From Fibrobacteria bacterium (GTDB taxonomy: Bacteria; Fibrobacterota; Fibrobacteria; UBA11236): a stretch of 34,974 nt of DNA. The notes below the pieces were generated by a model. That model was not told where the DNA came from. It saw nothing but the letters and a program-made list of their open reading frames with translations, and made no database searches. The DNA lies in the NCBI GenBank assembly GCA_021155885.1, contig JAJNBB010000039.1:1-34974 (forward strand), read 5' to 3'. The translations under genes were made by a program, and so were the position numbers. Shown here in pieces: positions 30,495 through 34,974 of this stretch (positions are counted from its first letter, which is position 1; each line of letters opens with the position of its first letter).

Positions 30495-30803
30495 ATGGAT
30501 TACACTTTCCTCGAACGCCTCAAATCCAAGGTCATTTCGGGCGCGCAGACTTCCGCGGCCCGCATCGAGGACGCCGCGCGCACGGGCAAGCTCCATCTGG
30601 ACCTCATGGCCGAGCGGCGCAAGCTGCAGCGGGCCTATACCGAGCTGGGCAAGGAAGCCCACCTCGCGTTGCGCGAGGATGCGACCGCGGTGTTCGGCCG
30701 GCGGCCCGGCGTTCCGGAGTTGCAGACGGAAATCGAAGGCCACAAAAGGGAAATCGCCGCCCTGGAAGCCCGTCTGGTCGAGAGCAAAAAGCCCGCGCCC
30801 TAA
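30495..30803 (+). CDS. Small coiled-coil protein of unknown function
   Basis: A 102-residue, highly charged protein from ATG 30495 with a good Shine-Dalgarno (AAGGAG). It is nearly all helical, with heptad-like spacing (RKLQRAYTELGKEAHLALRE, ELQTEIEGHKREIAALEARL). Helical proteins of this size next to M23 peptidase genes can act in the envelope or division, but no family is recognised. The M23 gene follows after 39 bases on the same strand. It is divergent from lepB, so the 187-base gap should carry both promoters. Confidence 0.75.
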   Translation: MDYTFLERLKSKVISGAQTSAARIEDAARTGKLHLDLMAERRKLQRAYTELGKEAHLALREDATAVFGRRPGVPELQTEIEGHKREIAALEARLVESKKPAP

Positions 30804-30842
30804 CCCCGGTAAGGCCGCGGGTTCGCAGGAACCGCACGCACC

Positions 30843-31742
30843 ATGGACCGCAAAATCCGCATCCATTTTTTCCCGCGGGACGCTTCGCGGGTCCGCAGCA
30901 TCGTGCTGTCGCGCCGCCTCGCGATCGCGCTGGCCGCTTGCGTGGTTCCGCTGTGCCTGCTCGGCTTCTGGCTGGTGCTCAGCGGCGGGTTGCGCGAGGA
31001 TCCCCGGCGCAAGGTCGAGCGCATCAAGCTGGAGCGGGAAACCCGCGCCCTCAGCGAAAAGACCTCCCTGCTCCAGCAGGAGACCGAAAAGCTCCGCAAA
31101 AATCTCGACAGCCTGGAAGCCGTCCGCAGCCGGGTGACGCTGGCCTCGGGTCTCGAATCGCAGCAACCGGCCTCCCCGGAGACGGAACCGCCGCGCTTCC
31201 GGCTTTTCGGGTCGGGAGCCCCGCGGCCCGAGGACTTCACCCGCCTGCTCGCGCGCGCCAAGCGGACCTCGCAGTTCATGGACTCTTCGCTGTTCGTACT
31301 CACGAAAAACCCCGCTATGGCCGCGAACCTCCCGACGATTTATCCGGTCAGCCCCGAAGCGCTGGTCACGCGCACGTTCGGGCCCACCCCCGACCCCTTC
31401 ACGGGCCGCCGGAACCTGCATCCCGGCGTCGATTTCAGCCTCCCGCCCGGCTCCCCCGTGCTTGCCGCGGGGGGCGGGACGGCCACGACGGGGAACGAAC
31501 CCCTGTGGGGTTATTATGTCCGCGTCCGTCACACCGAGAACGCCGAAACCTTCTACGCGCACCTCCAGGCGGTCGCCGTCCCGAACGGCAGCCGCGTCGC
31601 CCGGGGCGAGGTCATCGGATGGCTCGGGCAAAGCGGCGCGACGACGGGCCCGCATTTACATTTCGAGATGCGCCTGTGGGGCGACCGCGTCGATCCCCTG
31701 CCCTATCTCGCTTCCGGCGACAAACGCCGCGCGGGAATCTAA
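30843..31742 (+). CDS. Membrane-anchored M23 (LytM-type) peptidase
   Basis: A 299-residue protein with a cytoplasmic N-terminus, one membrane span (about 26-47, LAIALAACVVPLCLLGFWLV) and a short coiled coil (about 58-100). The zinc peptidase domain is at 165-290. Zinc and catalytic residues are present: HPGVD (His193, Asp197), the His of FYAHLQ (His240) and GPHLHFE (His271, His273). Such proteins cut peptidoglycan cross-bridges, or activate amidases when residues are missing; here the set is complete, so an active endopeptidase is likely. It lies between the coiled-coil and amidohydrolase genes. Confidence 0.92.
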   Translation: MDRKIRIHFFPRDASRVRSIVLSRRLAIALAACVVPLCLLGFWLVLSGGLREDPRRKVERIKLERETRALSEKTSLLQQETEKLRKNLDSLEAVRSRVTLASGLESQQPASPETEPPRFRLFGSGAPRPEDFTRLLARAKRTSQFMDSSLFVLTKNPAMAANLPTIYPVSPEALVTRTFGPTPDPFTGRRNLHPGVDFSLPPGSPVLAAGGGTATTGNEPLWGYYVRVRHTENAETFYAHLQAVAVPNGSRVARGEVIGWLGQSGATTGPHLHFEMRLWGDRVDPLPYLASGDKRRAGI

Positions 31743-31751
31743 AGGAATCCC

Positions 31752-32924
31752 ATGGACCCGCTGTTTCTTTCCATCTCCGCCGAGTGCCGCGAAGTCCGCC
31801 ATCGCCTGCACGCGCGGCCCGAACTCAGCGGCGCCGAGTTCGCCACGCGCGACGCGGTCGTCGCCGAGTTGCGCTCGCTGGGCTTCGCCCCGCAAACCTT
31901 CGAGGCCCACACCGGCGTGGTCGCCCTCTGGCCTCCCGGCTCCGGCGCGGGCCCGGCCTCGTGCCTGGCCCTGCGCGCCGACATGGACGCCCTCCCGCTG
32001 CAGGAAGAATCGGCCGACGCCTGGAAGTCGCAGGTGGCGGGCGTGATGCACGCCTGCGGGCACGACGGCCACACCGCGGTACTGCTGGGCGTCGCCCGCT
32101 GGCTGGCGCGCTCGGGAAGAACCTGGCCCCGACCCGTGAAGCTGATCTTCCAGCCCGCCGAGGAGACCGGCCTCGGGGCGCCCGGGTTGATCGAAACCGG
32201 CGCGCTCGAAAACCCGCGCGTCGAGGCCGTCTTCGCGCTGCACGGCTGGCCCGAGCTTCCCGCGGGCGCCCTCTCGATTCCCGACCGCGCCGTCATGGCC
32301 GCGGTGGACAACTTCACGCTGACCCTGCGCGGCCGCGGCGGCCACGGGGCCATGCCGCAGCTCGCGCGCGACCCCGTCGTCGCCGCCGCCGCCCTCATCC
32401 TGAACGCGCAGACCTTGGTGAGCCGCAAGTCCTCCCCGCTCGAGGCGGCGGTGCTCACCTTCGGCCAGGTCTCCGCCGGCAGGACGCACAACGTCATCCC
32501 CGAAACCGCGCTGTTGCGCGGCACGTTGCGGACGCTCAACCCGGCGTTGCGCGCGGAACTTATGCGGGACTTCGAATCGATGGTGAACCATGTCGCGGGG
32601 GCGCACGGCATCACCGCGGAAATGGAATGGGTCGAGGCGTGCCCGGCCACCCTCAACGACCCGGCCATGGCGGCGCTGGCGCGCGCGGGCGTCCGCCGCA
32701 CTCTGGGCGAAGGGTGCCTGCGCGACGCGCCCCCGAGCATGGGCGGAGAGGATTTCTCCTACTTCCTGCAAAAGGTTCCCGGGGCCTACTTCTGGCTGGG
32801 ACTCGGCATGGAGCGCGGCGGGCTGCATAACCCGCGGTTCGACTTCAACGACGAGGCCCTCGCCGCGGGCGTCGCCGCCTTCGCGGGCATTGTCGAGGAA
32901 TATTTCGAACGATCCCCGGCATAA
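31752..32924 (+). CDS. M20-family amidohydrolase (N-acyl-amino-acid/hippurate hydrolase type)
   Basis: A 390-residue cytosolic dimetal peptidase/amidohydrolase starting at ATG 31752 (Shine-Dalgarno AAAGGAA). Metal-binding features are LRADMDALP, HACGHDGHT (His100, Cys102, His104) and PAEETGLGAPG (Glu137-138). RGRGGHGAMP marks the dimerisation/lid domain, and MGGEDFSYF holds the last metal region. The Cys in HACGHD places it in the M20D group (amidohydrolases acting on N-acyl or N-acetyl amino acids, including aminobenzoyl-glutamate). Its last codons form the left arm of an inverted repeat that continues into the converging gene. The substrate is not determined by sequence. Confidence 0.9.
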   Translation: MDPLFLSISAECREVRHRLHARPELSGAEFATRDAVVAELRSLGFAPQTFEAHTGVVALWPPGSGAGPASCLALRADMDALPLQEESADAWKSQVAGVMHACGHDGHTAVLLGVARWLARSGRTWPRPVKLIFQPAEETGLGAPGLIETGALENPRVEAVFALHGWPELPAGALSIPDRAVMAAVDNFTLTLRGRGGHGAMPQLARDPVVAAAALILNAQTLVSRKSSPLEAAVLTFGQVSAGRTHNVIPETALLRGTLRTLNPALRAELMRDFESMVNHVAGAHGITAEMEWVEACPATLNDPAMAALARAGVRRTLGEGCLRDAPPSMGGEDFSYFLQKVPGAYFWLGLGMERGGLHNPRFDFNDEALAAGVAAFAGIVEEYFERSPA

Positions 32925-32982
32925 ATCGTATCCGTAGGGGCGAAAAATTTTTCGCCCCTACAGCGAAATATTCCTCAACGAT
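32889..32982. repeat. Nested palindromes between two converging genes
   Basis: A perfect 28-base palindrome at 32934-32961 (GTAGGGGCG, AAAAATTTTT, CGCCCCTAC) is enclosed by a second inverted repeat. ATTGTCGAGGAATATTTCG (32889-32907) matches the inverse of 32964-32982 at 17 of 19 positions. The left outer arm codes the end of the amidohydrolase (IVEEYFE); the right outer arm reaches the stop of the S41 protease. Confidence 0.88.
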
Positions 32983-34502
32983 CAACGTGACGGAAACACC
33001 AGGTCCGCGACGCCCCCGCGTTGCGCCTGCCCGCGATTCCATTCCAGCAGCGTTGCGCGCGCGCGCAAGTCGGCCCGTGCTTTGGCCCCCTTCGCCAGGG
33101 GCGCCGCCGCCAACTGAAGCGCCTCCGCCAGCATCGCGTCGGGCCTGGCGGTGGAAAGCTGCGTCGGCACCAGGCCCGTGCCGTTGTAATCCAGGCCTTC
33201 GGCCGTCCGGACTCGCCCGTAGGTGACCAGGCTATACCCCCGCCCGGGCGTCCGGATGGCTATCTGGCCCACCCCCTTGCCATAGGTCCGGGTTCCCACG
33301 AAGGGGCTGCCGAGGCCCGAGCGCAACGCCGCGATGAAGAGCTCCGAAGCGCTGGCGGAATTGCTGTCCGCGAGCAAGATGAACCGGCGGCCCTCGCCCG
33401 GCTCGCCGGCATGCGCCCGGTAAGAAAACTCATACCGTAGCGGCGCGCGGTTCGAACCCTGACGCCGTTCCACGATCTTGAAGAGGGTCCCGCCCGACAG
33501 CACCTGCTCGCACATATGCAAGGTGACGCTCAGGTCTCCGCCGCCGTTTCCGCGCAGGTCCAGCACCGTGGCGGGGAAACGGCGCGTCTGCCGGAGCGCC
33601 GCCGCGAATTCCGTGGCCGTCGAATTGCCGTCATAGGTTTCGGCCGTGAACGAACCGATGTAGATGTATCCCGTTCCGCCAAGGCTATCGGCGACCACGC
33701 TGGGAAAGCTCACTTTTTCCCGCACCATCGACGCGGAAAAGACCCCCGCCGGCCCGCGCATCGTGAACGCGATCGCACCCGAAGTATCGCCCTCGACGAA
33801 GCGCACGAAGCGCGCGGCGGCGGAATCGCCGGTCACCGCGCTGTCGTTGACGGCCAGGATCGCCATCCCGCGGCGCAGCCCGGCCCGGTGGGCCGGCGAG
33901 CCGGGCGCCACCAGCTTCAGGAAAACCGAGTCGCCCGCGTCGTTGACGCGCACGAGAATGCCGAGCACCTTGGGCTCCTCGGTGGTGGTGATGCTGCGCT
34001 CGACTTCCTCCGCCGACGCCGAATCGTAGTAGCGCGTGTACCGGTCGTGCTCGCGCGCGCGCGCGTACAGCGCGGCGGTGGTGGAAAGGCCCGTCGTGTC
34101 CTCGAACAGCCCCGGCGAGGCGTTGAAATGAACGCGCAGCAGGTACAGGTTGTACAAATATTCGAGGCGTTCGCTCCACCCGCCGAAGGTCTCGCGGCTC
34201 CAGCGGTATTCGACCACCCGCCCGCCCTGTTCGCGCACGCGGACTGGGGCGGCTTCCTGGAGCAAGGTCAGGCTTCCCGATCCCCGGGAGGGATCGAGGC
34301 GGGGCTCGTAAAGATCCACCACGGCATCGGCCGGGACCGAAACGATGCTGTCCAGGGCCTCCGAAAGGGCCTCCGGGTAGGAAGATCCGGGAGGAACCCC
34401 CGTGTCCGGCGGAGAGAAAACGCAGGCGCAGATCCCGAACACCGCCGCCGTCAGGCACGGACGCGCCAGACGGTGTTTTTCCTTCAAAAACCGTTTTTTC
34501 AT
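32982..34502 (-). CDS. S41 (C-terminal processing-type) peptidase, probable lipoprotein, with PDZ domain
   Basis: A 506-residue exported serine protease. The N-terminus is basic then hydrophobic and ends in GICAC, a possible lipobox (Cys27). A PDZ domain lies at about 175-260 (VLGILVRVNDAGDSVFLKLVAPGSPAHRAGLRRGMAILAVND). The S41 core has YIGSFTAETYDG, VLDLRGNGGGDLS, ADSNSASASELF (catalytic Ser about 384) and TYGKGVGQ (Lys about 409). The 25-residue Ser-Lys spacing agrees with known C-terminal proteases. Homologues remove C-terminal tails or degrade faulty periplasmic proteins. Given the number of secreted proteins with C-terminal tails in this window, a role in their processing is possible but only inference. 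Confidence 0.9.
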   Translation of the reverse strand: MKKRFLKEKHRLARPCLTAAVFGICACVFSPPDTGVPPGSSYPEALSEALDSIVSVPADAVVDLYEPRLDPSRGSGSLTLLQEAAPVRVREQGGRVVEYRWSRETFGGWSERLEYLYNLYLLRVHFNASPGLFEDTTGLSTTAALYARAREHDRYTRYYDSASAEEVERSITTTEEPKVLGILVRVNDAGDSVFLKLVAPGSPAHRAGLRRGMAILAVNDSAVTGDSAAARFVRFVEGDTSGAIAFTMRGPAGVFSASMVREKVSFPSVVADSLGGTGYIYIGSFTAETYDGNSTATEFAAALRQTRRFPATVLDLRGNGGGDLSVTLHMCEQVLSGGTLFKIVERRQGSNRAPLRYEFSYRAHAGEPGEGRRFILLADSNSASASELFIAALRSGLGSPFVGTRTYGKGVGQIAIRTPGRGYSLVTYGRVRTAEGLDYNGTGLVPTQLSTARPDAMLAEALQLAAAPLAKGAKARADLRARATLLEWNRGQAQRGGVADLVFPSR

Positions 34503-34594
34503 CCCGAAATTATACGTAGCGAAGCGGCCGCTAACCCGCCCTAGCCAGCCTTGCTATTTTTAAGGGACTCCAAACCCCCGGGAAACGCAAAAAC

Positions 34595-34974
34595 ATGCAA
34601 TTACCGAAGTACAAGAAGAAAAAGCGCATCAAGCTGAAGGTTTGCCAGGAACCCGGCTGCGGTCGCGAATTCTGGGGCCATCCGATCGCCAAATATTGCG
34701 ACCTGCACCGCGACATCAAGCAGCGCGCCAAGCACAAAAAAGAGTTCGAGAGCGTCGAAGTCAAGAACATGGTGTTCAAGCACAACTACACCGAGGTCCT
34801 CGACCTGGAGTTCCTGTGCTGCCTCGAGGGCTGCGATCAGCGCTACACGGTAAAGGTCTTCCCGAAGCAGTTCGTCTACCCGCGCTATTGCGTCGAGCAC
34901 CGCAACGACTTCCGCCGCTCCAACTTCGTCCGCATGCACCGCGCGCGCCTCGCCGCCGCCGCCCGCGCGGCGTA
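34595..34974 (+). CDS. Small protein with two CxxxxC...CxxH zinc-binding motifs, cut by the window end
   Basis: The rightward frame from ATG 34595 stays open to the right edge, where the last two bases are TA, probably the start of a stop codon; this gives at least 126 residues. It opens MQLPKYKKKKRIKLK, then shows two related zinc-type motifs. Cys17-x4-Cys22 pairs with Cys35-x2-His38 (CQEPGCGREF ... KYCDLH). Cys75/76-x4-Cys80 pairs with Cys99-x2-His102 (CLEGCDQRYT ... RYCVEH). Both end in a YC-x2-H box followed by arginine-rich residues, so they look like an internal duplication. Nucleic-acid binding is likely from the charge but inferred. No known family is recognised. Confidence 0.75.
   Translation, partial: MQLPKYKKKKRIKLKVCQEPGCGREFWGHPIAKYCDLHRDIKQRAKHKKEFESVEVKNMVFKHNYTEVLDLEFLCCLEGCDQRYTVKVFPKQFVYPRYCVEHRNDFRRSNFVRMHRARLAAAARAA

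Overview
This is a high-GC, gene-dense bacterial chromosomal segment from a diderm (Gram-negative) organism. It encodes an LptE-like outer-membrane lipoprotein, diaminopimelate epimerase, several lipoproteins and a large signal peptidase I. Five secreted proteins end in a short beta-rich tail that reads like a C-terminal secretion/sorting domain (patterns such as PGIYFVRV...R). That combination, together with a Bacteroidetes-like Ig-domain lipoprotein and GlmM type, suggests the FCB group and most plausibly an uncultured Fibrobacterota-like lineage. The taxonomic call is inference. I found no rRNA, tRNA, CRISPR array, prophage or transposase.

Layout. 1-12 kb is the accessory part: a tartrate/D-malate dehydrogenase-family enzyme, an SGNH esterase, a small heat-shock protein, a secreted beta-propeller-type protein, a peptidoglycan-binding protein, a BNR/Ycf48-type repeat protein, lipoyl synthase, and two tandem ThuA-domain secreted proteins. 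Three genes in the first 9.5 kb carry frame-disrupting indels: a perfect 40-bp tandem duplication in the dehydrogenase, and missing segments in the BNR protein and in lipA. 12-16 kb holds plsC, rpsU, a SPOR lipoprotein, rimO and a DsbD-N-like protein. 16.2-21.7 kb is a rightward run glmM-glmS-scpA-scpB (amino-sugar precursor synthesis and chromosome segregation). 21.8-30.3 kb is a compact leftward gene string, lepB - Ig-like lipoprotein - DUF2007-like - exonuclease/DinG-like - lptE - dapF - sugE - TPR, closed by a palindromic terminator shared with scpB. 30.5-32.9 kb is a rightward trio (coiled-coil protein, M23 peptidase, M20 amidohydrolase). The end holds a leftward S41 protease lipoprotein and a rightward small protein with two zinc-binding motifs that runs off the window.

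The least ordinary features are these. (1) An exonuclease fused to a DinG-type helicase whose ATPase motifs have all decayed. (2) An unusually rich set of palindromic and stuttered short-period repeats in almost every gap between operons, two of which sit in frame inside rimO and scpB. (3) A tandem ThuA pair whose 3' ends share 101 identical bases although the rest has diverged. (4) The cluster of three gene-breaking indels, which is either real decay or an assembly problem.
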